A stretch of 24,081 nucleotides of DNA from an uncultured Actinomycetes bacterium (GTDB lineage Bacteria > Actinomycetota > Thermoleophilia > Gaiellales > F1-60-MAGs149), in NCBI GenBank assembly GCA_903873565.1, contig CAIQOY010000161.1:1-24081 (forward strand), given 5' to 3'. The position numbers and the translations under genes are program-made. Below, piece after piece: positions 14,085 to 21,121 of this stretch (the stretch's first letter is position 1; the number at the start of each line of letters is the position of its first letter). The notes beneath the pieces are model-generated. The model was not told where the DNA came from. It was given only the letters and a program-made list of their open reading frames with translations, and ran no database searches.

Positions 14085-15557
14085 CTAGACCGTGCCGACC
14101 GCGCCGAGCAGGACGTACTTGACGTCCAGGTACTCGTCGATGCCGACGCTGCCGCCCTCGCGGCCGTAGCCCGACTGCTTCATCCCGCCGAACGGCGCGT
14201 TGGCCGCGGAGATGATGCCGGCGTTGGCGCCGACGATCCCGTACTCGAGCCGCTCGGCGACGCGCATCAGGCGCGCGTAGTCGCGGGTGTGGAAGTACGA
14301 GGCGAGGCCGTAGATGGAGTCGTTGGCGTAGTCGATCGCCTCGTCCTCCGTGTCGAACACGGTCAGGCCGGCGACGGGGCCGAACGTCTCCTCGTAGAAG
14401 ATGTCCATCTCCCGCGTCACGCCGTCGATGATCGTGGGCGCGTAGAACGAGCCGTTCGCGTACTCGCCGTCGGTCAGGCGCACGCCGCCCGTGACCAGCG
14501 TGGCGCCCTTGGCGACCGCGTCCTGCACGTGCTCGTCGGCCTTGTCGACCGCGGCGTCGTTGATCAGCGGGCCGATCTGGGTGCCCTCGGCGAGGCCGTG
14601 GCCGACCGTCATCGCCTCGACCTTCTGCTTCAGGAGCGCGAGGAAGTCGGCGTAGATCCCCCGCTGCACGAACGCGCGGTTCGCGCAGACGCAGGTCTGG
14701 CCCGCGTTGCGGTACTTGGAGGCGATCAGCCCGTCGACGGCCGGCTCGAGGTCGGCGTCGTCGAAGATGATGTACGGGGCGTGCCCGCCCAGCTCGAGGC
14801 TGAGGCGCTTGACCTGCTCGGCCGAGGCGCGGATCAGGTCCTTGCCGATCTCCGTGGAGCCGGTGAACGAGATCTTGCGGACGCGCGGGTCGTTGAAGAT
14901 CGTGTCGGCGACCATCCCGGCGTCGCGCGAGGTGACGAGGTTGACGACACCCGCCGGGGCGCCCGCGTCCTCGATGCAGCGCAGGACGAGCGCCGCGGTC
15001 AGCGGGGTCGCGCTGGCCGGCTTGACGACGCTCGTGCAGCCCGCGGCCATCGCGGGGCCGAGCTTGCGGGTCATCATCGCCGCGGGGAAGTTCCACGGGG
15101 TGATGGCGGCCACGACGCCGACCGGCTGGCGCAGCACGAGCACGCGGTTGTCGGTGTTCATCGGGGGCGCGATCTCGCCGTAGATGCGCTCCGCCTCGCC
15201 AGCGAACCACTCGAAGAAGGACGCCGCGTACTCGACCTCGCCCTTGGCCTCGGGGAGGGCCTTGCCCTGCTCGGCCGTCATCGTCTCGGCGATCTCGCCG
15301 GCGCGCTCGCGCATGATGTCCGCCGCCTTGCGGAGGATGCGGGCGCGGCTCAGCGCGGAGCTGGAGCGCCAGCCCGGCAGGGCCGCCGCCGCCGCGTCGA
15401 TCGCGGCCGTGACGTCCTCGCGGGTGCCGTTGGGCACGGAGCCGACGCGGCCGCCGGAGGCGGGGTCGGTGACGTCGAAGCGCTCGCCGCCCGTGGCCTC
15501 GGTCCATGCGCCGCCGATCAGGAGATGCTCGTCGTGGTTGGGCAGGGTGATCGCCAT
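14085..15557 (-). CDS. gabD: NAD(P)-dependent succinate-semialdehyde dehydrogenase family protein
   Basis: 490-residue aldehyde dehydrogenase. Clear motifs: TPWNFPAAMMTRKLGPAMAA, SVVKPASATPLTA, the cofactor loop FTGSTEIGKDLI, the general-base Glu in LELGGHAPYIIFDDADL, the catalytic Cys in NAGQTCVCANR, EETFGPV, and the C-terminal PFGGMKQSGYGREGG. TGSTEIGK and LGGHAP are those of GabD-type succinate-semialdehyde or glutarate-semialdehyde dehydrogenases. No GABA transaminase is in view, so another semialdehyde is possible. The start at 15555-15557 is fixed by a perfect AAGGAGG 9 nt upstream; an in-frame longer form would overlap the upstream membrane gene. It lies 4 bp after that gene and 3 bp before the MDR gene. 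Confidence 0.9.
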   Translation of the reverse strand: MAITLPNHDEHLLIGGAWTEATGGERFDVTDPASGGRVGSVPNGTREDVTAAIDAAAAALPGWRSSSALSRARILRKAADIMRERAGEIAETMTAEQGKALPEAKGEVEYAASFFEWFAGEAERIYGEIAPPMNTDNRVLVLRQPVGVVAAITPWNFPAAMMTRKLGPAMAAGCTSVVKPASATPLTAALVLRCIEDAGAPAGVVNLVTSRDAGMVADTIFNDPRVRKISFTGSTEIGKDLIRASAEQVKRLSLELGGHAPYIIFDDADLEPAVDGLIASKYRNAGQTCVCANRAFVQRGIYADFLALLKQKVEAMTVGHGLAEGTQIGPLINDAAVDKADEHVQDAVAKGATLVTGGVRLTDGEYANGSFYAPTIIDGVTREMDIFYEETFGPVAGLTVFDTEDEAIDYANDSIYGLASYFHTRDYARLMRVAERLEYGIVGANAGIISAANAPFGGMKQSGYGREGGSVGIDEYLDVKYVLLGAVGTV

Positions 15558-15561
15558 CGGG

Positions 15562-16383
15562 TCAGGCCTCCTTGTCAGGCTGCATCCTAGGGCGTCCGCG
15601 CGAATCGATCGCCGCACGCAGCCAGGCCCGCACGGCGCGGTGCTCGACGGCGCCGGCGAGGAGCAGCCCGAGCGCCGGGCCCACCGTGGCGGGCACGAAC
15701 TGCACCCACGCGAAGAGCAGCCCGAGGAGCAGTCCGCCGACCGCGCAGCCGGCCGCCGCGGCGATCGACGCCCGCCGCGAGGCGGCGGCGATCGCGCCGA
15801 CCAGCGCGGCGATGTAGACGTCCCCCCAGCCCATCGTCGCCCCGGCCAGACGCAGCTCCTGCAGGGGCGGCAGCCCGCTCGGCGGCTCGGCCACGCCGAG
15901 CGCGGCGGCCACCGGCTGCACCTGGATCTGCGCGACCTGCCAGATGTCGACGCCGGTCGCGAGCAGCACGCCGATCGCGAGCGCCCAGCGCGGCGCGACC
16001 CAGCCCGTGAGGCGGCCGAGCATCGCCGCGGCCATCACGATCAGGAGGTCGGCGGCGAGGTCGGGCCACGGACCGGGCGCCAGCCGCCAGGCGGCGAGCC
16101 ACAGGAGCGGCGCGGCGATCGCGAGGGGGACGGCCCAGCGGCGGACGTGGAGGCCCGCGGCGAGCGCGAGGAGCGGGACGGCGACGGCGGCGAGGGCCGT
16201 CGCCAGCTCCACGCCGCGCGGCCACGCGCCGAGCACGACGACCAGGCCGCCGATCAGGGCGAGCGGCAGGAGGCCGAGCGCCGGATGGCGCCGGATCCGC
16301 GGCAGCTCCCCCGGATCGCGCACCACCGCGACCGCGAGGGCCTGCAGCAGCACCAGGACGAGGAAGGGCCAGCCGTACGGCAT
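15562..16383 (-). CDS. Nine-helix membrane protein with GxGD and PAL motifs, candidate presenilin/SPP-like intramembrane aspartyl protease
   Basis: 273 residues, almost entirely hydrophobic. By eye I count nine helices, at about 5-22, 35-53, 58-80, 83-100, 108-129, 132-154, 180-201, 205-228 and 230-246. The likely sixth helix contains Asp146 (ATGVDIWQV), the seventh begins with GWGD (Asp188, MGWGDVYIAALVG), and the ninth contains Pro236-Ala237-Leu238 (VGPALGLLL). That set and order (Asp, GxGD, PAL in helices 6, 7 and 9) matches presenilins and signal peptide peptidases (family A22), where the two Asp residues are catalytic. Prepilin peptidases also have GxGD but need a following Lys and other motifs absent here. 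Function is unproven and could be unrelated. It leads the operon with gabD and the MDR gene. TAGGCT ends 6 nt before its ATG, so it is probably leaderless. Confidence 0.5.
   Translation of the reverse strand: MPYGWPFLVLVLLQALAVAVVRDPGELPRIRRHPALGLLPLALIGGLVVVLGAWPRGVELATALAAVAVPLLALAAGLHVRRWAVPLAIAAPLLWLAAWRLAPGPWPDLAADLLIVMAAAMLGRLTGWVAPRWALAIGVLLATGVDIWQVAQIQVQPVAAALGVAEPPSGLPPLQELRLAGATMGWGDVYIAALVGAIAAASRRASIAAAAGCAVGGLLLGLLFAWVQFVPATVGPALGLLLAGAVEHRAVRAWLRAAIDSRGRPRMQPDKEA
15567..15573 (-). promoter_or_regulatory. Consensus Shine-Dalgarno (AAGGAGG) of the aldehyde dehydrogenase gene
   Basis: AAGGAGG read on the minus strand, 9 nt before the ATG, lies within the last codons of the upstream membrane-protein gene. 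It is the best ribosome-binding site in the window and marks efficient internal initiation in the operon. Confidence 0.85.
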
Positions 16384-16389
16384 GGCCCC

Positions 16390-16395
16390 AGCCTA
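16390..16395 (-). promoter_or_regulatory. Putative leaderless -10 box (TAGGCT) of the GxGD-gabD-MDR operon
   Basis: TAGGCT fits TANNNT and ends 6 nt before the ATG at 16383. No Shine-Dalgarno is present, consistent with transcription starting at the start codon. Confidence 0.45.
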
Positions 16396-16402
16396 GAGGC
16401 GG

Positions 16403-16421
16403 GACGGCCCTGGTCGCCGTC
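16403..16421 (-). terminator. Possible tRNA-Pro terminator hairpin
   Basis: GACGGC at 16403-16408 pairs with GCCGTC at 16416-16421 around a 7-nt loop, 13 bp past the tRNA 3' end and just upstream of the GxGD gene promoter. There is no U tract and the stem is short, so the call is weak. Confidence 0.25.
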
Positions 16422-16434
16422 GACGGTGTGCCCA

Positions 16435-16508
16435 TCGGGGTGCCCAGATTCGAACTGGGGACCTCTCCGACCCGAACGGAGCGCGCTACCAGGCTGCGCC
16501 ACACCCCG
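16435..16508 (-). tRNA. tRNA-Pro (anticodon CGG)
   Basis: 74 nt without CCA. All four arms pair: acceptor CGGGGTG with CACCCCG and discriminator A, D stem GCGC/GCGC with AGCCTGGTA loop, anticodon stem CTCCG/CGGAG with loop TTCGGGT (anticodon CGG at 16472-16474), variable AGGTC, and T arm CCCAG-TTCGAAT-CTGGG. CCA is not encoded (TGG follows). It reads the CCG codon, which is frequent in this GC-rich genome. Confidence 0.97.
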
Positions 16509-16518
16509 GGCGGTCGGG

Positions 16519-16524
16519 AGTATG
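16519..16524 (-). promoter_or_regulatory. Putative -10 box (CATACT) of tRNA-Pro
   Basis: CATACT matches TATAAT at four of six positions and ends 10 nt before the mature tRNA 5' end, a usual distance for a short 5' leader. No clear -35 box is seen. Confidence 0.35.
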
Positions 16525-16578
16525 GCAGAAAGCCGGTCCCGGACCCGTCGCCCGGCGCGGCCCCCGGCCGCCTCGCGA

Positions 16579-16584
16579 TACCGT
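16579..16584 (+). promoter_or_regulatory. Putative leaderless -10 box (TACCGT) of rnj
   Basis: TACCGT fits TANNNT and ends 6 nt before the GTG at 16591. No Shine-Dalgarno is present. Confidence 0.4.
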
Positions 16585-16590
16585 ACGCAG

Positions 16591-17949
16591 GTGCCGAACC
16601 CGATTCGCATCACGCCGATAGGCGGTCTCGGCGAGGTCGGCCGCAACATGATGGTGCTCGAGCACGACGACGTGCGCATCGTCATCGACTGCGGCATCGG
16701 CTTCCCGCACGGCTCCGAGCGCGGGCTCGGCGTCGAGACGTACCTGCCCGACGTGCGCGTGATGCGCGGGCGCCCCGTCGACGCCGTGCTGCTGACGCAC
16801 GCCCACGACGACCACTGCGCGGCCCTCGCGCACCTGATCCGCTCCGGCACGCCGATCGGGCGCATCGTCTCCCTGCCGTTCACGACCGCGATGGTCGAGG
16901 CGAAGCTGTCCGAGCACGACCTGCCGGTGCCGCCGCTCGTGAGCGTGATGCCGGGCGACCCCGTCGACATCGGCCCGATCCGCGCCGAGTTCGTGCGCAT
17001 GGCCCACTCGATCCCCGACGCGTCCGGCATCGCCCTGACGACGTCGATCGGGACGATCATGCTGACCGGCGACTACAAGCTCGACGCGACGGGCCAGGAC
17101 CAGCGCCGCCAGGTCGACCGCGCGCGCCTGACCGCGCTCGGCGACGCCGGCGTGATCGCGATGCTCGGCGACTCGACGAACGCCGACCTGCCCGGCCGCA
17201 CGCCGTCCGAGGCGACCACGATCGAGCCCCTCAACGACGTGATCGACGAGGCGCCCGGCCGGATCATCCTGACCAGCTTCTCGTCGCAGATCGACCGCAT
17301 CGACCACGCGATCCTCGCCGCCGACCGCACGCACCGGCAGGTGATGCTGCTCGGGCGCTCGATGCGGCGCAACGTCAAGATCGCCGAGCGCCTGAAGGAG
17401 ATCCACTCCCCCAACCTGCCGACGCTCGGCAAGCGCGAGCTCGAGGGCAACCCGAAGGCGATGGTGATCTGCACGGGCTCGCAGGCCGAGGAGTTCGCGG
17501 TGCTGTCGCGCGCCGCGCGCGGCGAGCACCCGGACCTCAACCCGGGCAACGGCGACACCGTGGTCTTCGCGTCCCGCCCGGTGCCCGGCAACGAGGGCCC
17601 GGTCGAGGAGCTGCAGGCGATGCTGCGGATGCGCGGCGCCCGCGTGGTCACGCACCATGACGCCCCGATCCACGTCTCGGGCCACGCGCGCGCCGACGAG
17701 ATCGCGGAGATGGTGCGGATGCTGCGCCCCACGAGCGTGATCCCGGTGCACGGCGAGCGCTACATGCTCGAGGCGCAGGCCCGGATCGCCGCCGAGAACG
17801 GCGTCGACCCCGCGAACGTCCACGTCGGCCAGAACGGCGACGTCCTCGAGATCTCCGCCGCCGGCCTGAAGCTGGCCGACCAGGTCGAGGCGATCGCGGT
17901 CCCCGCCGGCTCCGACGGCCTGCCCCTGGAGGCGGGGGAGCCGGGATGA
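16591..17949 (+). CDS. rnj: Ribonuclease J, short form without the C-terminal domain
   Basis: Metallo-beta-lactamase/beta-CASP nuclease of RNA decay and processing (endonuclease and 5'-3' exonuclease in the family). 452 residues from a GTG start. It opens with ITPIGGLGEVGRN, has the metal motif HAHDDH (70-75), then HSIPDASGIAL, TGDYKLD, the beta-CASP block LGDSTNADLPGRTPSE, TSFSSQIDRI, LGRSMRRN, TGSQAEEFAVLSR, PVPGNE, and HVSGHA and VHGERYMLEA near the end. Typical bacterial RNase J is about 550 residues with a C-terminal domain of about 100; here the chain stops right after NGDVLEISAAG plus a short tail. The stop overlaps the Nif3 gene start by ATGA, so there is no lost coding sequence behind it. 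Upstream in-frame extension would cover the tRNA and is rejected. Confidence 0.92.
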   Translation: MPNPIRITPIGGLGEVGRNMMVLEHDDVRIVIDCGIGFPHGSERGLGVETYLPDVRVMRGRPVDAVLLTHAHDDHCAALAHLIRSGTPIGRIVSLPFTTAMVEAKLSEHDLPVPPLVSVMPGDPVDIGPIRAEFVRMAHSIPDASGIALTTSIGTIMLTGDYKLDATGQDQRRQVDRARLTALGDAGVIAMLGDSTNADLPGRTPSEATTIEPLNDVIDEAPGRIILTSFSSQIDRIDHAILAADRTHRQVMLLGRSMRRNVKIAERLKEIHSPNLPTLGKRELEGNPKAMVICTGSQAEEFAVLSRAARGEHPDLNPGNGDTVVFASRPVPGNEGPVEELQAMLRMRGARVVTHHDAPIHVSGHARADEIAEMVRMLRPTSVIPVHGERYMLEAQARIAAENGVDPANVHVGQNGDVLEISAAGLKLADQVEAIAVPAGSDGLPLEAGEPG

Positions 17950-18710
17950 GCCCCGTGCGGCTCGCGGACCTCGTCGCCTGGATGGACGAGGCGCTCGCCG
18001 CGCCGTCCTTCCGGGACTACGGCCCGAACGGGCTGCAGGTCACGGGCGCCGACGAGGTCACGCGCCTCGCGACCGCCGTCTCCGTCTCGCTCGACGTGAT
18101 CGAGCGCGCCGCGGCGGACGGCGCGCAGGCCCTGCTCGTCCATCACGGCCTGTTCTGGGAGGGCGCCGACCCGACGATCGGCGCGCTCGAGCGCCGTCGC
18201 CTCGAGGCGCTGTTCGCCGCCGATCTGTCCCTGATCGCCTACCACCTGCCGCTCGACGCCCACCCCGAGGTCGGCAACAACGCGCGGCTCGCCGACCTGC
18301 TCGGGCTCGCCGACCGCGCCCCCTTCGGCGACCACCGCGGCGTCATGCTCGGCGTGCGGGGCGCCCTGCCCGATCCGGAGGCGCCTGACGCCCTCGCGGA
18401 GCGCCTCGGCGCGGCGATCGGGTCGACGCCGCTCGTCCTGCCCGGCGGCGACCATCCCGTCCGCACGGTCGGCATCGTCTCCGGCGGCGCGGCGCGGGAC
18501 ATCCGCCAGGCCGCGGACGCGGGCCTCGACGCCTTCGTCACCGGCGAGCCCAGCGAGGACGCGCCGTACCTGGCCCGCGAGCTCGGCGTCCACTTCATCG
18601 CCGCCGGCCACAACGCGACCGAGACGCTCGGCGTCCAGGCCCTCGCGGCGCGGGCCGCGGAGCGGTTCGGGATCGAGACCGCCTTCCTGGCGGTCGACAA
18701 CCCCGTCTAG
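17946..18710 (+). CDS. Nif3-like dinuclear metal centre hexameric protein
   Basis: 254 residues of the Nif3/YbgI/DUF34 family, toroidal hexamers with a two-metal site; the proposed roles include GTP cyclohydrolase I-like and metal-handling activities, none settled. Motifs: DYGPNGLQVTG near the start, LLVHHGLFWEG (metal His pair), AYHLPLDAHPEVGNNARLADLLGL (His and Asp ligands), then VGIVSGGAARDIRQAADAGLDAFVTGE and FIAAGHNATETLGVQAL with His and Glu ligands. It lacks the middle domain insertion of some long homologues. The ATG overlaps the rnj stop (ATGA), so it is translationally coupled with RNase J. Confidence 0.93.
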   Translation: MSPVRLADLVAWMDEALAAPSFRDYGPNGLQVTGADEVTRLATAVSVSLDVIERAAADGAQALLVHHGLFWEGADPTIGALERRRLEALFAADLSLIAYHLPLDAHPEVGNNARLADLLGLADRAPFGDHRGVMLGVRGALPDPEAPDALAERLGAAIGSTPLVLPGGDHPVRTVGIVSGGAARDIRQAADAGLDAFVTGEPSEDAPYLARELGVHFIAAGHNATETLGVQALAARAAERFGIETAFLAVDNPV

Positions 18711-18727
18711 GCCGGCCCGTCGGGCGC

Positions 18728-18733
18728 TACGCT
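18728..18733 (+). promoter_or_regulatory. Putative leaderless -10 box (TACGCT) of the ANL-like gene
   Basis: TACGCT ends 7 nt before the GTG at 18741, in the 30-bp gap after the Nif3 gene. The same hexamer lies 6 nt before the ATG at 23855. No Shine-Dalgarno is seen. Confidence 0.45.
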
Positions 18734-18740
18734 CGCGCCC

Positions 18741-19859
18741 GTGGAACCCCGCGGACCCGCAGCCCTGCGCGTGCGCACCGGCGCGGCCTGGCGCACCGTG
18801 CCCATGCCCGTTCTCGACGCGCGCGTCGCCGAGTACGCGGGCGGGCTGCTCGAGGCCGGCTGCCGCCCGGGCGACGCGCTCGCCCTCGAGGAGGCGCGCG
18901 AGGGCGAGGTGCTGGCGGTGGCGCTGGCAGCGCTGGACGCGGGGCTGGCGGTCCGGCTCGGGCGCGCCGAGCGGCCCTTCGCCGCCGCCTTCGCCGGTGA
19001 GCCCGCCCGCGCGGCGGAGCTCGCCGCGCTCGGCGGCATCGACCAGGTGCGGGTGCCCGTCCCGACGTCGCGCGACCGCGGCGTCAGCCTCGAGCGCCTC
19101 GCCGCCCACGGCGTCCTCCACGCCGCCCACGAGGGACCGGAGCCGGCGGAGCCCGCGCCCGGCGCCCCGGCGCTCGCGACCGCCGGCGGCTCCGTCCTCA
19201 GCCGGGCCGAGCTCGCGGCGGGCGTGCGCAGCCTGCGTGAGGTCGGCGACCTCCTGCGCCCGGACGCCACGCTCCTGATCGCGGTGCCGCTCGACCGCCC
19301 CTGGCTCGTGGCCCTCGCCCTCGCCGCGCTCGAGACGGGCACCGCCGTCGCCCTCGGGCGCATCGGCGACGCCGAGGAGCTCGGCCCCGACGTGGTCGTC
19401 GCGACCCGGGCGGCCGTCGAGGGGCTCACCGCCGAGCTCGCGGAGCCCGGCCGCCGGGCACGGGCCCGCAGCCTGCGCATCCAGCGCGGCGACGCGGACC
19501 GCTCCTCGCGCCTGCTGGAGCTGACCCGGCGGCTCGGCCGCGGGCGCGGCATGCGCCCGGCCCGCTGCCTGATCGTCCCCGACGGCATGATCCCCCGCGA
19601 CCTCTGCACCGACCTGCACGTCGGCGGCACGACCGTCCTGCACGGCGCGGCCGACGACCGGTCGGCCGCGCCGCTGCTCCTCAACCGACCGCACCGCTAC
19701 CGCTTCGACGCGCTCGGGCTGCCCCTCCCCGACCACCGGGCGGCGGTCGTCGGCGGCCGGCTCGCGGTCGAGGGGCCGGCGCTCGCGGGCGGGCGGGTCG
19801 AGGCCGCGCTGGGGGCCCGCCTCGGACCCGACGGGTTCCTGCTGCCGCCGGGCCCCTGA
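18741..19859 (+). CDS. Degenerate AMP-ligase (ANL superfamily)-like protein, probable pseudoenzyme
   Basis: 372 residues from GTG. The layout follows the large N-terminal domain of acyl-CoA synthetases: AWRTVPMPVLDARVAEYAGGLLEAGCRPGDALAL (in parts) matches the usual Y-x-E-L...GL...GV-x-x-GD-x-VA-L opening, and residues 145-205 (ALATAGGSVLSRAELAAG then ALALAALETGTAVAL) match the block after the ATP loop. The phosphate-binding loop TSGTTGxPKG is missing: residues 147-152 run ATAGGS straight into VLSRAEL. The YGxTE motif position reads LHGAADD (300-306), and the GRPLPG-like turn reads GLPLPD. The catalytic C-terminal lid domain is absent. It may bind a ligand or regulate without adenylating. Neighbours (Nif3, dacB) do not suggest a role. 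A distant fold match is an inference; the alternative is an unrelated protein of similar composition. Confidence 0.6.
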   Translation: MEPRGPAALRVRTGAAWRTVPMPVLDARVAEYAGGLLEAGCRPGDALALEEAREGEVLAVALAALDAGLAVRLGRAERPFAAAFAGEPARAAELAALGGIDQVRVPVPTSRDRGVSLERLAAHGVLHAAHEGPEPAEPAPGAPALATAGGSVLSRAELAAGVRSLREVGDLLRPDATLLIAVPLDRPWLVALALAALETGTAVALGRIGDAEELGPDVVVATRAAVEGLTAELAEPGRRARARSLRIQRGDADRSSRLLELTRRLGRGRGMRPARCLIVPDGMIPRDLCTDLHVGGTTVLHGAADDRSAAPLLLNRPHRYRFDALGLPLPDHRAAVVGGRLAVEGPALAGGRVEAALGARLGPDGFLLPPGP

Positions 19860-19861
19860 GG

Positions 19862-19867
19862 TAGGGT
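19862..19867 (+). promoter_or_regulatory. Possible -10 box (TAGGGT) of dacB
   Basis: TAGGGT fits TANNNT two bases after the preceding stop codon and about 30 nt before the dacB ATG. Weak evidence, with no -35 box. Confidence 0.25.
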
Positions 19868-19897
19868 GAGTCGGGCCCGCGGGGCCCCGTGGACGCC

Positions 19898-21121
19898 ATG
19901 CGACGACCCCTCCCCCTCCTTGCGTCCCTGCTCGCCCTGGCCGCCCTGGCGCCGGCTGCGCAGGCCGCCCGGCCCCTCCCCGACGCGGTGCGCGGGATCG
20001 TGGCGAAGAGCCCCGTCGGCGACGCGGCCTCGGTGGTCGTCCGCGACGGCGACGGCGACGTGATCGTGGGCGTGCGCGCCGAGGTCCCGCGGCTGCCCGC
20101 CTCGAACCAGAAGCTCGTCACGATCGCGACCGCCCTCGACGTGCTCGGTCCCGACGCGCGCCTCGCGACGACCCTGGTCGCCGCGGCCGAGCCCGTGGAT
20201 GGCGTCGTCAGCGGCGACGTGTGGCTCGTCGGCGGCGGCGACCCGACCTTCTCGACCAGCGCCTTCGCCGACGCCTACTGGGGCATCTACGCGCCCACCG
20301 CCAACCGCCTCGCCGCGGACCTGGCGGCGGCCGGGGTGACCCGCGTCACCGGCCGCATCAACGCCGACGCCTCGCGCTTCGACGACGTGCCCGGCGCCCC
20401 CGGCTGGAAGCCCGAGTTCATCCCGGCCCAGTCGCCGCCGATCTCCGCGCTCACGGTCGACCGCGCCGCGAGCGGCCCCGCGCTGCGGGCCGCGCGCGCC
20501 GTGCGCCGCGCGCTCGTGCGGGCCGGGGTGCGGATCGGCCCGGCCCGCATCGCCCCCGCCCCGCCCCCGGACCCGGTCGAGCTGGCCCGCGTCGAGTCGG
20601 CGCCCGTCGGGATCCTCGCCGAGCTCGCCGGCCGCGACTCGGACAACTTCGTCGCGGAGATGCTGCTCAAGGCCGCCGCGGCGGAGGCGACGGGCCGCGG
20701 CACCACCGCCGCCGGCGTCGAGACGGAGCGCGGGGTCCTCGCCGAGCTCGGGGTGCCCGACCGCGGCCTCGCCCTCGTCGACGGCTCGGGCCTGTCGTAC
20801 GACAACCGCCTGACGGCGGCCGCGCTCAGCCTCCTCCTCGCCCGCGTCGACGACGATCCGGCGCTCGGCCCGGCGATGCGCTCCGCGCTGGCCACCGCGG
20901 GCGTCAACGGCACCCTCGCCGGGCGCATGGTGCGCGGCCCGGCGGCCGGCTTCGTGCGCGCCAAGACCGGCAGCCTCAACGACGCCTCGTCCCTGTCCGG
21001 CTACGCAGGCGAATGCGCCTTCAGCGTGCTCGTGCAGCGCACCTGGGTCGACCGGGCCGCCGCGCACGCCCTGCAGGACGCGATCGCCCAGCTGCTCGCG
21101 CGCCGCAGCGCCGAGTGCTAG
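19898..21121 (+). CDS. dacB: D-alanyl-D-alanine carboxypeptidase/endopeptidase, PBP4 type (peptidase S13)
   Basis: 407-residue exported penicillin-binding protein that trims or cleaves peptidoglycan stem peptides. Signal peptide MRRPLPLL...APAAQA with likely cleavage after AQA (about residue 23). The catalytic SxxK is SNQK (Ser69, Lys72) in RLPASNQKLVTIATALD; VWLVGGGDPTFS, the second motif region LVDGSGLSYDNRLT and the KTG box in VRAKTGSLNDASSLSGY complete the S13 pattern. The inserted domains between SxxK and the second motif are shorter than in E. coli PBP4. I chose the ATG at 19898; a GTG at 19889 is in frame and adds three residues. No Shine-Dalgarno is seen for either. The stop shares a CTAG with the convergent ligA stop. 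Confidence 0.93.
   Translation: MRRPLPLLASLLALAALAPAAQAARPLPDAVRGIVAKSPVGDAASVVVRDGDGDVIVGVRAEVPRLPASNQKLVTIATALDVLGPDARLATTLVAAAEPVDGVVSGDVWLVGGGDPTFSTSAFADAYWGIYAPTANRLAADLAAAGVTRVTGRINADASRFDDVPGAPGWKPEFIPAQSPPISALTVDRAASGPALRAARAVRRALVRAGVRIGPARIAPAPPPDPVELARVESAPVGILAELAGRDSDNFVAEMLLKAAAAEATGRGTTAAGVETERGVLAELGVPDRGLALVDGSGLSYDNRLTAAALSLLLARVDDDPALGPAMRSALATAGVNGTLAGRMVRGPAAGFVRAKTGSLNDASSLSGYAGECAFSVLVQRTWVDRAAAHALQDAIAQLLARRSAEC

Noticed and set aside
12372..15590. Long plus-strand open frame opposite the MDR and gabD genes
   Set aside because: Antisense shadow of two well-supported enzymes; repetitive composition and no recognisable motif.
15820..15831. GWGD motif taken as a prepilin peptidase (type IV) signature
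   Set aside because: Prepilin peptidases have GxGDxK and a large cytosolic loop, sometimes with cysteines; no Lys follows here and no pilus genes are near. The first-Asp and PAL context fits A22 better.
15184..16590. Extension of the rnj frame upstream
   Set aside because: It would read through the tRNA gene and antisense to the GxGD gene. Family similarity starts at the GTG at 16591.
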